A stretch of DNA of 64,000 bases from Hyperoplus lanceolatus (GCA_026929865.2 CM049404.1:12732501-12796500); one strand, 5' to 3'. Positions 21,609-33,884 are shown, numbered from the stretch's first letter. Program-made: numbers and translations. Notes: generated by a model from the sequence alone, not told the origin.

Positions 21609-24580
21609 GCCTGGCTGTGGCTGTGTGTCTACTGTTAACACACATACCCTTGAGTTTGGGCTTATCAGAAGTTTACAGAAAGGTCAACAGCATCGCGCTG
21701 AAAATAAAAAAAGGTGCGCTCTGGAGCTGTCAGCGACAAAAGATAACCAGGCCAACTGTGGTGGGGGCATATAAAGTATTGACAAGATGTTGCAGGAGTG
21801 ACAAGCCCCAACTTTAGTCCTTGTTTGCTTGTCTGCCGCGTTTTGTTTTCGACAAGTGTTGACCCAAGACAACAGGCCCTTTGTGGAATATTAATCTGGT
21901 CTGTGATAAGCACATAGCCCCCCCAAAATAAAAAATAAAAAATAAATAAAAAAACATTGCCAGCACTCATGCTTGTTCTTGACTGAGCGCGTGCGGGGGA
22001 GAGACGGAGAACCCTGCAGACGGACACAAAAAAAAGAAAAGAAAAAAGACAGCTTTTTGAAGAATTCCAGGGATTGCCACAAACAGACAGGCAGACAAGC
22101 AGAGGAAGACAGGGGCGAGCTGCAGACACACAGCATGGCAGATGGAAGAGCCTGCAAAGCACCCCGGGCAGCACTGTGATGGAGACAGTGGGGAACAGAA
22201 CCCAAGGAGGCCATGTTGTGTTCGGGATTGAGATGAGGAGAAAGAAGGGGGTCTGAGGGTGGGTGTACGGGCATGGGGTAGATAGAGGCAGACAGGAGAG
22301 AGAGAGAGGGAAGAAAGAAGAAAAAGAAATCAGCCCAGTGAGCCAAAAAAAGAGGGAAAGGAAAGCAAATGAAAAGTGACACTTTAATTCAGAGGGCTTC
22401 TTCTGCCTGAGTTATTATGAGATGTTTGTAAGCTGGCTTGTTCATGCATCCACCCCCACCCCCCCTTTGGCCTTGTGCCTGGCTATCCCCCCTCTCTCTC
22501 TCACAGAGGAGACCTGTGGCGCTAACCTGTCTTTATCTGAGCAGCGCAGCAGGGGACAGCACTCTGCCACCATCCTCTTGCTTTGATCCTCCCACTTCTC
22601 ATCATAGCTACCTCACTCATGCCATGGTTAACACCCCCCCCTCTCATATGCAACATGTCTATCTCTGTGTCCTATTGCTGCTTTGATATGACCAAAGTCC
22701 TCCGTGCTCCCTCCACGCTTAATTAATTGTGCCGACTCTAATCTGGAAGGCGAAGGTTAGCCTGCATGGGCTTCAGAGAGAGAGACACTTCTGGACACAG
22801 CGGTGCACTAGTGCTACATAGAAAGATAAACATTGAGAAGACTGAGAAAATGTGTAGGGGAATATATACCATATCTACATATAGATTTTGATTTTTTTTG
22901 TGAATCATTTATTTGTTTATTTTTATATTCCTTTGCGTACGTCTGTGTGTAGATGTGTATAAATCTCTAGCAACAACTTACCAATTCGTAGATTTGTATT
23001 TCTTTATGTATGTGCACAATGCCTCTTGTTTGTGTATTTGTACGTTTATCTGGGGGATGCAACATGGAAGGGGTGAGGGGCTGGGGATGGGTGTGTGTAC
23101 AACTTTTGTTATGAATGTTCAACCAGTTTTATGGTTGAACGTTTGAGATGTAAAACAGATTAAAAAAACATACGTAGGTGAACCTATGTGCATGAGAAAA
23201 GAGATGTTTATTATAGAACTAGAGAAAAAGCAAGAGAGGGACATGGGGCCCATAGAAGCAAAATAAAATAAAAATTGGAAAGGAGATTGAAATGATTTGA
23301 CATTCTAGCCGGGCTACAGCTTGGTCTGTTTGAAGATGGGGAGCCTGGCCACGGTATGCGATTGACACTGCAGGAGAAGCGAGGCCATGAGGGCTGTTTT
23401 TTGGGGGCCGGCGAGCTAGTAGCTAGGGAGCAGACAGATAACGGAGACAGACAGATAAAGGAGACAGACAAATAGAGGAAGGGAATTATAGGTGCACACG
23501 GATACACACGGGCTAAAACGTTCCTGAAATACCAGACAGGTACAATCTGCCAGCCAAAAGGATGGAGGAGGAGGACGGTGGGGGTGGGGGGTGGGGGGAG
23601 GGAGAAGGAGCCTGAGTGTAGCAAATTCAATCAGGCAGAGAGTGTGTGCACATACACATACAAATAGGAGTACAGCCAGACGGACGAGAACATGGACAGA
23701 TGCACTGTATGAATACACAAAGGAGGCGTGATGAGATATGTAACAGTAGAAGCTGAAAAAGGGAAATAGGACCCAGAGCAAAGTCAAAGTGAGAATGAGA
23801 GAGAGAGGAAGAGAGAGGGAGACAGACACAGAGACGGGGGCTGGTGGAAGGTGGGGTAGTAAGTTGGAGTGCCGACAGGTCTCCAGAGGTTGTAATATAT
23901 AGCATCGTTTCAATCTCTCAACAGCAACTACAGCCCTCCTTTTTCAAAATCCCTTTCCACGAGTCTGAGGACGTAGAGATACTTCTGCCCTTCAGAGCCA
24001 AATCAGCATTCAAGATGATATAAAGTGCTCATTTTTTGGATGTTATATCCCCCCGAAATCTGGATGGTTATTTGTAGCCCGGACGCGCTCTCTCTCTCTC
24101 TCTCTCCGACGTCGTCCTACTCCGTTCTCGCCCCGAAAATCTCAAGGTTACAAATGAGTAAAAGATTGCCCACGTCAAACAGGTTTCTGTGTTTGTCTTG
24201 CACTTGTTTCCCCACACTCTCTCGCCCCAGAGAGGTTCGAGACCAATGGTTGATTGATCTGCCGCGCGCGCCATTAATCCTGCGACCATGCATGCCTCTG
24301 CTGAATAATTGATCTCTTTGCTACTGTAACTAAATCCGTCAAAACAATGACATGCCCACCACCTCCTTCTTTATCCCTTTACTTCATCCCTTACCTTTCT
24401 CTTCGCCGCCGCCACACAACTTCTCATTCCTTTTCAAAAATACTTGAGTTTAAATAAATCTAGTGTTGTGTTCTCACATTTATTTTTCTTGCCTGTTGCA
24501 ATTGGGCAAGGGAAGGGGGTTTCGGAGTTATAGTCGGAATGCTGTTTTTGTCACAACAGACGTGTGATGCTGATGTTTAA
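21609..24580. other. Gene-free sequence
   Basis: About 3 kb without a supportable gene. Long frames on the minus strand (21665-22174, 21891-22382, 23416-23913) are Ser/Leu/Pro-rich and lie opposite purine-rich patches. AAATAA-rich sequence lies at 21928-21954 and short CT runs near 24090-24107. No transposon ends were recognised. Confidence 0.55.
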
Positions 24581-24594
24581 CCACCAGAGGGAGT
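24581..24594 (+). promoter_or_regulatory. CTCF-like site
   Basis: CCACCAGAGGGAGT matches the CTCF core consensus CCASYAGRKGGCRS at all but one or two positions (A in place of C after GGG). It is a single motif match; occupancy is unknown. Confidence 0.25.
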
Positions 24595-25160
24595 TTCCCC
24601 CCTGACTGTGTATAAAAATATCATATAATTATCTTGCCCAAATATACAAAACAAAAATTAAAGATGTAGTTGACAGGGTGATTTGACAATGCCAACACCT
24701 CCACTCTATAGAGCCCTGGCACCCCTTAGTGAGTGGGTGCTGAGAGCAGCAGTGACCTCTTAAGGTGATTGGCTCTCAGTCTAGACCTCAACAAACAGCT
24801 GCCCAGTCTGGAGCAGAAGGGGAACAATGACCCTTAATTTATGTCCACACCACAGCCCTCTCTCTCTCTCTCTCTCCCTCCATCCTCCCCCCCCAGCCTG
24901 TCTCTTCAACTTGTTTTTGCATAGCACATTTAAAGTAATAAGTACAGTATCTCCTTGAATGCCACAGAGCTATAAATCAGAGGGAAATAGACCTGTCACC
25001 TTAGTAAACAATGCATGGGACCAGTTACCATTAAAAAACAAAAGAGTTCCGTGAGGGAGGAGGCCGTGCCATGCATACATGATGAGGACCAATCTACCAA
25101 TATCCTTGGTTCGCCCTATGATTCTGGACCCACACTGGAGGCAAACACATATGCACATTC
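24595..25160. other. Gene-free unique sequence
   Basis: A short CT run near 24860-24876. Nothing else was recognised. Confidence 0.5.
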
Positions 25161-25800
<640 letters not shown>

Positions 25801-26290
25801 CGATCAGGGAGCCGTTCAATCACAGCGTGTTGGTCGGAGTGACATTACTGAGATTTAGGTCAGCGCGCTCGCAAAATGAGCTCCGGGTTCGATTGCAGAG
25901 ACGACATTGTTCAATGTCACGACAGTCGGCGTGAAACATTTTAGCATCATTTGTTATGTAGTGCCATCAATGTTTATGACAGCCCGATCCATCGCAGAGT
26001 AAGCTGTACGTCAACCTTTATGTCAGCTTTATGACACATGGATCGCATGAAATGTCAGGGAATGTCATCTGTGTGTTCGCGGTGGGGCCCGCTCGGAGAA
26101 CATGTGATAGATATAATAACACGCCGAGAGTAAAAATCAGCCCTTAACACATGTTTGCAGAGCAGAGTTCAAATAACCCCTGCATGTTAATCGGGCGCCA
26201 GCGTTTTTTTTTTACTGTGCCCCCTGTGTTAGGTGGCAGGCGTGACGGCTCCTCCGGCAGCAATTTGCATGCAAAGCTGCATATCCCCCT
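25801..26290. promoter_or_regulatory. Candidate enhancer block with clustered TGACA half-sites
   Basis: Seven TGACA/TGTCA pentamers lie within 228 bp (25840, 25915, 25977, 26021, 26032, 26053, 26063), against about 0.5 expected by chance. TGACA is the core bound by TALE homeodomain proteins (MEIS, PKNOX, TGIF). The block also has an inverted SOX-like GACATTGTTCAATGTC (25903-25918) and a palindromic octamer-like TTTGCATGCAAA (26264-26275). It is unique sequence with no open frame. Enhancer function is inferred. Confidence 0.45.
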
Positions 26291-27720
26291 TCCATAGCAG
26301 TGGACCCTTAAGGTGTAACCGAGTGGAGGTTCAGGGTGGCACCTTGCCCCTCTCCCTGCCTACATGAGATTGAGCCCTTCTCTGTGTGAAAACCTCCCTA
26401 CGCTCAGGCACAGACACTGGAGTGAGAGGCTTAGTAGCCAAGAAAGACACTGAAAAAGACAGATGCAGAAAGAGAGAGCGAGAGAGAGAGTGAGAGAGAG
26501 AGAGGCAGAGAGAGACAGAGAGCCTGGCCCTCAGCTAAGAGACTTGGGACTAACATTTACCCAGCTGCTGATTTTCATGACTCACGATGAATACGGCAGC
26601 CAGAGTTTGAGATGATTCTTCCTCTGGCTGATGATGACAGTAATGGAGTCGGTCCCCCCCTCCCAGAGCCAGAAGTTACTCTAAGGATGCCACACTTTGA
26701 GAGCAATTGCTACAACCCATTAGCTAGAACATGGTGTATCCCTAAGTGATTCTTGATGAGAATGAAGATGGCCATACATCTGTGTATATACAGTACCTAC
26801 TAAACAGGCCTCCCAGCACTAGTTGTGCCGTGCCAGTAATATAGGCTTCTTCGGTGTGGCCCCCGTAAAAAATGCTGCCGCTGCATTATTTCGAGTGGTA
26901 AAAAAAATTGCTATTGCTACATAGTTCATAAAGGGGTGTCTGCTGGAAGGGGATTGTTAAAAAAAAAAGAAATCTGTGCAAACTAGAATCTCTGTCTGGA
27001 AGTCTTCTTTAAGTCTAATGCAATGGTTGTTATCTGTCAGAGGGAAGAGCTGAGGAGATGCACTCTTATCAACTCACTATAGGCACACACTCAGACTTAA
27101 TTAGAGTTCCTTCTCCATCTGATGGAACGTATAGCTGGACTGTTATGTCTGTGTGTCTGCTTCGGGATACATTCATTCTGGGAGAAATGAGCCCCGTTGA
27201 GCTGTGTGCACGTCAGCCTCTTGTCTGTCTGTCTGTCTGCAGCTGCAATCTTTCAAATTAGACTTTGGTGACGTCCTCTGTGGGCTAACATGAGGATTGA
27301 CATCTTCCAGTCTGGCTCCTCCCACCACTTCCTTCCAGAGGCCCCAGTGCTCCTGCCCTGTCTCATTATGTGGGCGAGCTGTTTGGGGGTCTCTCTGTGC
27401 CATCCTGTCTCGCTGTCAGCAAGCATAATGCCTCTCAGTGGGCGCCCGAGCTACCGCAGCACAGTGTGTCTCTGTGTGCGTGCGTGTGCATGTGTATGTG
27501 TGTGTGAGAGTGTGCGTGTGCCTGCGTATGAGTGTCTGTCAGTGTGTGTGGATGATCTCCTCATCCACAGAATTGCTTTCCTCTCCTGCTGGATTCTCTT
27601 CACATAGCTCAAAAACAAGGGAGGAGGAAAAGGAGGGGAAGAGGGGGCGGAGGGCTATTACAGTCCAGGGGGTGTACAACAGTCCAGTAATGCAAGACTC
27701 AAACGTTGCTCAATTTTTTC
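26291..27720. other. Gene-free sequence with an interrupted GA tract
   Basis: GA-rich sequence at 26469-26522, a short A-run near 26960, and TG/CTGT-rich sequence near 27227-27240 and 27470-27550. No gene was recognised. Confidence 0.5.
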
Positions 27721-28100
27721 AACTGACAGCGTGCTTGTAAATGCAATACCTACATTTGTCGACGTGTCTTTTCAATTTGTGCAAATTGCGGAGGGGGGCA
27801 AAATTTAATTTAGTGCGGAGATTTACACTAGCAGATGACAGTGGGGCATTGGGGAGCGCTAGTGAGAGTTGCCTTCCAGCCCGTAGATTAATAAAAGCCT
27901 GTGTCAAGATCGGCGGGATGACAAACAGCAAGAAGCAGATGCTACCAAACAAAAGCAAAACAATCAACTTCTTGAAAAGGCTTAAATGACATTTAATATA
28001 TTTACTGGCAAACATAAACATAAATTGACACCGGGAGGCTGCGGGGAGTGAATACAATATCTCTCATTGCTATTACTGGCATACGCAGTGACAGAGTGGG
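27721..28100. promoter_or_regulatory. Candidate conserved noncoding block, second TGACA cluster
   Basis: Unique sequence with seven TGACA/TGTCA pentamers in 370 bp (27724, 27836, 27902, 27919, 27987, 28026, 28089), six in the same orientation, against about 0.7 expected. TTAAT/ATTAAT-type homeodomain cores lie nearby. Overlapping short frames on both strands show no domain. Function is inferred from motif density. Confidence 0.4.
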
Positions 28101-28689
28101 CTGGATTGGTATGGTATATTGAATTTCATGTTTTTTGAAATGGAGTCTGAAATGTGAGATTTGCCTTTTGCCTCTCAATAACCCCCCTCTCCCCCTCCCC
28201 CCCCCAACACACACACCACCACTCTTCTTTCTCATTTGGAGACTGGCACATTCAGTTAACTAATGCGCAGTATATGGCCATGCTACGCTATTACCCCATT
28301 CTCTTAACTGCCTGTCGAAAAAGGATGGAAGATCAGATGCGATTTGGAGATGCTTTCTTCTTGTTTCCGTTTCACATCAGAAACATACCTGCTGGGGAGG
28401 TTCTCTCTCCATAAAACCGCCACCGAAAAGCTATTCATCTCATATCGGTTGATTGGTATCCTCTTTGCATTACAGAGAGCGCACAAGCATGTGTGTGTGC
28501 GTGTGTGTTTTCATGCATGTAAATAAAGACAAGAGATAATGAGCATAGAGGAAGGGAGCGAGAGAAAGAGAGAGGGATTGAGAGAGTGAGAAAGAGAATG
28601 AGGGAGGGAGGGAGGAGTGTGTTAATGAGTGTGAGATGTGCTGAGGTCGCTGTGTTTGTTTTGTAATAGTGTGTTGCCGCAGAGCGCCG
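28101..28689. other. Gene-free sequence
   Basis: A C-run lies near 28196-28205 and GA-rich sequence covers 28550-28615. No gene was recognised. Confidence 0.5.
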
Positions 28690-28740
28690 CCACCTCAGGT
28701 GGGTGATTAGCAGTAATTATATAATTACACTAAATGTGAT
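28690..28740. promoter_or_regulatory. Palindromic homeodomain double site
   Basis: GTAATTATATAATTAC at 28713-28728 is a perfect 16-bp palindrome made of two TAATTA cores. Similar cores occur at 39440 and 59597. Paired TAAT palindromes are bound by homeodomain dimers. Confidence 0.35.
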
Positions 28741-30039
28741 AATAAACAGCACAGTGGGAATCAGCTCCGTCATCTACTTTGCTACACCTCATATATACAC
28801 AAATACTCATTTTCTCATGTACAAACAAGTAAATAAAAAGTACAGATCTGGTTCTTTGACAAATCCCCACACACTCTCTATGCAAGCAAAGTCCTGCGCC
28901 AGACACAACAGAAAGAGACTGGCAAAAAAACTCCTTTGCACCCAAATAATTCCAACCTGATACAAAAAAAAGTAATGGAACACTCACACTTGTCCTCCAC
29001 TCGCACCTGTGAGTAAAAACCGATTTGCTCCCTGACACACAGTAACGGCCAATAAAACAAGTGCTGACTGGCTCCCAAAGGCAGCCGAGGGGAGCGGGGG
29101 GACAAATGAACACAAACTGGGAGTAAAAAGCCGCTCCCGGGAGGATTTTTGACTTTTTCTGTAGTCCTCGTGCTCCTTCCTGCTTGAGTGAGAAACACTA
29201 TCTGAGAGAGCCCCGCAACTGTCCATCTCATCTCCGGCCCCCGCAGCAAAGAGAAACACGTGTTTAAAACGGGGAACAAGGGGCAATTGTCTAATGCGCT
29301 TCTCGGCTCTATTGGAGAGTGACCTTTACATCCTGAGTTCCTCTAAGAGTGAAAGCAAAATGTGCATAAGTGTGTGTGTGTGTGTAGGATTCTAATTGTT
29401 CTAATGCTCCTATTTTGACCAAAGAAAAGTATAAAATTCCTTTCCACAGAATAACAGAATATGATGTACTGAGAGGAGAGAGAGAGAGAGAGAGTGAGAG
29501 GTCAAACAACTGCAAGGCTCCACTCCTGTATGTCCTGTCACGTGACATCACAGTCAAAGTTTCCTCTAGTGCACAGACAACAAAAAAGAACACAACCGCG
29601 TTTGAAAAATTCGAAATTAACACGATTGCAGATTATTTTATTACTTACTGAAACTCCAAAACCTTAAACCGTCATTAATATTAACTTAAAAAATAAGAAT
29701 TATGGATTAGAGTGTGCATGAATGTAGGTGTGAACATCTGTGTGTGTCTGCTGGCTTGTCAGAGTGACTTTCAGCAGGAATAAGTGGGTTTATATGTTAA
29801 AATGGCCAGAAAAGAATACAAACAGAAGCATTAAAAGACATGTAACTGTAGGCTTAACTCCCAGTCAGGGTCACTGTGAGTTATATCCTACCCCCCTACA
29901 GGTAAAGTATATGGTGAGTGGAGGGGTGCTGGGGGAAAAGAATGACTGAGAGTGCAGAAGGTGAAGGAAAGGAGAGGGCAATGTCAATGATCCTCCGGAA
30001 AAACAGTGGATATAGGGAGTGAGAGAACAGCATGGGGTG
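28741..30039. other. Gene-free unique sequence
   Basis: Contains the 12-bp palindrome TGTCACGTGACA at 29536-29547 (E-box), a TG run near 29373-29386 and a GA run near 29476-29498. Frames on the minus strand up to 133 codons have no recognised domain. Confidence 0.5.
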
Positions 30040-30168
30040 GAAGCGGGGGATAATTACTGCTAATAAAGCCTAATGGAATTCAGGCATCACATCAGGTGAA
30101 AGATGATCTGATTACTTGCCGGGCGGGCTGGGGGAAATTGGGAACTGATCCGTTAATCCCAATATCCA
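30040..30168. promoter_or_regulatory. Candidate noncoding block with TAAT/TAATCC sites
   Basis: GATAATTACTGCTAATAAAG near 30049, GCCTAATGGAATTC, GATTACTTG and GTTAATCCC (an OTX/PITX-type TAATCC core near 30154) occur in about 120 bp, ending at a 12-base C-run (30169-30180). The call is motif-based only. Confidence 0.27.
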
Positions 30169-30897
30169 CCCCCCCCCCCCTTTTGTCTCTCATTGGGTGT
30201 GGGAATGTGTGCGTTGGCAATATCGGAGAAGTACGCAAAAGTTAAGCTTTAACTCCGTCTTGCAAGACCGATGCACACACACACGGCAAGCTCGGTAATT
30301 TAAATATTTCACATTCATCGTTTCAGTGTATATATATTTCAACACGGAACTCCACAGTGTAGCTGCAAATCGTATTAGATTTCACATTAGATTTGGACTT
30401 ATTATTAGTGTCTGTGCGCTGCTCACTTATCAAGAGTGTGCGAGTCGCGGGGTGTGTTTCTTTTGACAGTCGCTTGCTGTGACCCTTTTTCTGGAGCACA
30501 GCCCATTATCCTTCCTGCTGTAGTTTGCGTATGTAAGTGCACGTGCATGTCCTGTAACGTGTGTGTGTGTGCGTGTGTTTACGTGCACGCTGTTTGAACT
30601 TTTCAACTGCCTCTCCCTCCCCGGGCTTCATGCTGATGACTGCTGACCTTGCCTGAATATCACAGTCTGGTGACACCGAGGTCAAGGGAAAATGCCTTTC
30701 CACAGTGTACAGTGAGGCAGTGAGTGCATATTGTGTGTCGGAAAGAGGGAGAGAGTGAGAAAGGTAAAAACAGATGTGAAATTCAGAGTGAGCGATACGG
30801 TATGTTGTATGATTATGATTGTAGTGTAATGTAATCAGGCTTTATGTACAATACATAGCAGCACCACAGGGAGAGCCTGTGTTGACAGCTCTGAGAG
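30169..30897. other. Gene-free unique sequence
   Basis: Starts with a C-run (30169-30180). A TG run lies near 30560-30578. Nothing else was recognised. Confidence 0.5.
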
Positions 30898-31250
30898 TTA
30901 AAGCTATAGTGTGTAAGTTTTTTCATATGAATGAATGTCGGTTCCATGCAAGCCACGGCCAAATGTTGACACAAAGTTGATTAAGCCTATCAGCTCATCA
31001 AAACTCTCTCTGTACTTCTCAGTATGGCAGCGATTAACCCCCCCCCCCCCGACACAGGAGCTCAAGGAGCGGCCATAAAATGTTTCACTAGTTGATTCTA
31101 CTGCTTCGAAAAAAACCTGAACGTACAAGCAGGAGGAATAAAATCCATGCGCGATCACCAAAGTCTTACCGCATGTAGGTGCATGTAGTGTTGTTGTAAT
31201 CACTCAGAATTCCTCATGGAGGCGACAGAAGTTACTCAATATAGCTTTAA
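30898..31250. mobile_element. TTAA-flanked MITE, 353 bp
   Basis: The left end is TTAAAGCTATAGTGTGTAAG. The right end, read on the opposite strand, is TTAAAGCTATATTGAGTAAC. TTAA at both borders (30898-30901 and 31247-31250) fits a target-site duplication. No coding capacity; a C-run at 31038-31050 is internal. Termini of this type recur in fish genomes to my recollection; the family name is not assigned. Confidence 0.75.
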
Positions 31251-31674
31251 GAGATAGGAGTGTCTCGAGAGTGCATACGTATATATGTATACGTACAAGC
31301 ACCTATACATCAGTATGTGTATACTGTATGTGACGCACATGTGAGGGCGATGATCTTGTTATGGTAGGGAGTGCACACACTCCAAGCAATCTCTTCCACA
31401 TCAGCGGGAGACCGTCTCTAGCCTGCCTCTGTGATGTTTTCTGCTCTCAAACATGTTTCAGTCTGGCCAATGCAGAAAAACTGTCTGTGGAAAAAGAGCA
31501 AGGCGTCATTATCCTAGGTGGAAAGATGCCTTCTTCAGCCCAAAGCTCTATCTCTCCATAGCACCTGCTCTGTCTCCAGATGGGATCAGGAAAGGTGGGG
31601 CAGCGGAGGGCAAAGGGAAGGGTGCAGCACCAGGCACGCTCAAAGCAGGGAGAAGAGGCAAAATACGACGGCAT

Positions 31675-31711
<37 letters not shown>

Positions 31712-33046
31712 GAAAAGGAGGAGAAGAGCTGTGCAAGGAAGATATCGGCTCCCCATGCCTTCAAACCAGGCTCCAGGCACTCGTTATCGTGGTTTGATTT
31801 CTTGCTATGCCGCTCCACATACTCAGCTCATTGTAATGGGCTGTTGGGTGTGAAGGCGGACGTGGCAGCGGCAAGTCAAAGGGATTAGCCATTTTTTTAA
31901 AAGAAGGAAAGATGTTGATTTTTCAAGTGCTGGCTGGGCCTTTAAGCGCATTTATCAAAATGAACATCCACAAGGCAACTGGGGGAAATATTATCGATTT
32001 AATCCCTAAAGAAAAATCCACTTCCCAACATTGAAGAGGGAAAAAAAGAAGATACCAACAGTGTTGACAAGTTGAAAGAAACATCAACATGATGCATGTA
32101 AAGTCAAGGCTTTCCCAATGTTAAAAAAAGCCACCATCAGTAAATCCCGACATTTTATAAACAGGACTGACAATAATAGGAGACAAACAGTACAACAAGG
32201 CCTTTTTTCCCCTAACCAGATATGGCTGCCTTTCAGCATATTTACACAACTGAAAGCATTTTTTTCTTCGCCACCACCAGGAGGATGAAAGGTCTATATG
32301 AATCATTATGTTAAACAAACTGGCATATTGACCTTGTGTTATGAGAGAGAAAGCCAGAGAGCAGCCAAGAGAATAGTCTTTTCACTGATGTTTTTCTTTA
32401 TTTTACTCTGCACACAAGAAAATGTAACCCCATCACTTGACCTATGTTATTAGACATAATTCAGCAGTGCTATAGTGATACTTACTTTAATCGCTTTTGA
32501 ATTATAACAGTGTCACGGATGGGGTTGTATTCTTTTTGTATTCTTTTTTTCACAGCAGTCTATTCTCACCAGTAAGTCCCTATAGAACTGGTTAGGATCT
32601 GTTTGCCTGCGCCGTGTAAGGCCTTTTTACAGGGTCACATAGTGTGTAAAAAGGATTTTTATTGAAGGCCAGTCTGAGAGCTTGTTGTGTTTTTTACAGA
32701 GTATCATCTCTTGCTTGTTGTGTGAGGTGTGGGATAACATATTGGATGTTTATTAGAGCTGGAGTCAATGCCCAGGTCCAAAGCACTGCTATAAAACTGC
32801 TCTCTATGGCTGGTCAGTGGAGGCAGTCAACTGGGCTGCTAGCCGGCTCCGGCCAGATGCTACTGGGCTTGTCAGGGCCACTGCTGTCCCCTAATCCCTA
32901 TCACCACCACCGGGTCACCCTGGAAAGGTCTGAGAGTCACACACACACACACAGAGGGGATAAAGTCTGCTTTGTTTACAGTGAAATGTATGACCTCCTC
33001 CAGTACATGCTGCTATAGCTAAATGAACGCCTATGGCACGTACTAT
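31251..33046. other. Gene-free sequence
   Basis: A GA microsatellite lies at 31678-31709. The block 31900-32060 is unique, microsatellite-free sequence. A 10-bp perfect hairpin lies at 32622-32654. Nothing else was recognised. Confidence 0.5.
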
Positions 33047-33298
33047 GTAAAGGTGCTACGAGGAACTTTCTGAAATATGTCTGAAACAGTCAAATTGTTT
33101 GTCCGATGAACATAAATGCAACAGCAAACGAGACCATCAGTGCAAGGAATGCTATTTTTATATGATTTATCTTAATGCCTTTGTCATCATGGGTACGTTC
33201 ACCCAGGAACAACAGCTGGCGTAGTAAAAACACTACCGCTTTTGTCCAAAGGGGGTGCAAGAATGAACAAAACTCTGAGTTCCTCAGAGCACCTTTAA
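33047..33298. mobile_element. MITE, about 250 bp
   Basis: The left end TAAAGGTGCTACGAGGAACT pairs with the right end, which on the opposite strand reads TAAAGGTGCTCTGAGGAACT (two mismatches in 20). The right border is TTAA (33295-33298) and the left border GTAA, one change from TTAA. The termini resemble the CTACGAGGAGCTTTC ends of the elements at 4139 and 54433, so the three are probably related. The 80-codon minus frame inside is not a gene. Confidence 0.72.
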
Positions 33299-33845
33299 AG
33301 TGAGACACTGCAGATGAATAGGGTAAACACATTCTAGATATGATCAGGACACTTTGCCAGTTGATTACTTATATCAATACAATTATTCTTTGGATTACAC
33401 TTTTTTCAGAATTGGTTGAGCAATATGCAAATTTGGCAATATCTAACTTATTATGTGCACATTTGCATCTCTTAGAAAAACTAAAATCTATGGTCTAACG
33501 TTTTTACAGAACAGATTTGGATAAAGCCTCTTTTCATTCTAACCCTAACCCTGAGTTGTGGATTAAAATAGACAAAAATCTCAAAATCGACCAGTCCTTT
33601 AGCATCTTTGCATGCAAGCAATGCATTAGCTGGGACACAAAAGAATACTGGCAGTTTGCCAGCACCAAATTCAGCAGTGATGTAGTAGAACAGTCCCCAT
33701 GCCTGGAAGAGAGGTTTAGGGCTAAATACTGAGATCCTCTCCCCTATTTATTTTGGGGCTCTTCAATTTTTAAAGGGGGACCCAAAGAACTGGCCAGAGG
33801 CACTTTAGAGACGCCTGCAGCAACACTAGAGAGGATCTTGGCTGG

Positions 33846-33846
<1 letters not shown>
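33299..33846. other. Gene-free unique sequence
   Basis: Nothing was recognised. Confidence 0.5.

Positions 33847-33879
<33 letters not shown>
33847..33879 (+). repeat. (CA)n microsatellite
   Basis: About 16 AC units. Confidence 0.95.

Positions 33880-33884
<5 letters not shown>

Noticed and set aside
24251-24258. PBX/HOX site TGATTGAT (also 43360 and inverted at 15350)
   Set aside because: Three 8-mers in 64 kb on both strands is close to chance.
32272-32285. CTCF-like CCACCAGGAGG
   Set aside because: Lacks the GGC half of the core, so weaker than the site at 24581.
33537-33552. Interstitial telomeric repeat
   Set aside because: Only two CTAACC units, expected by chance.
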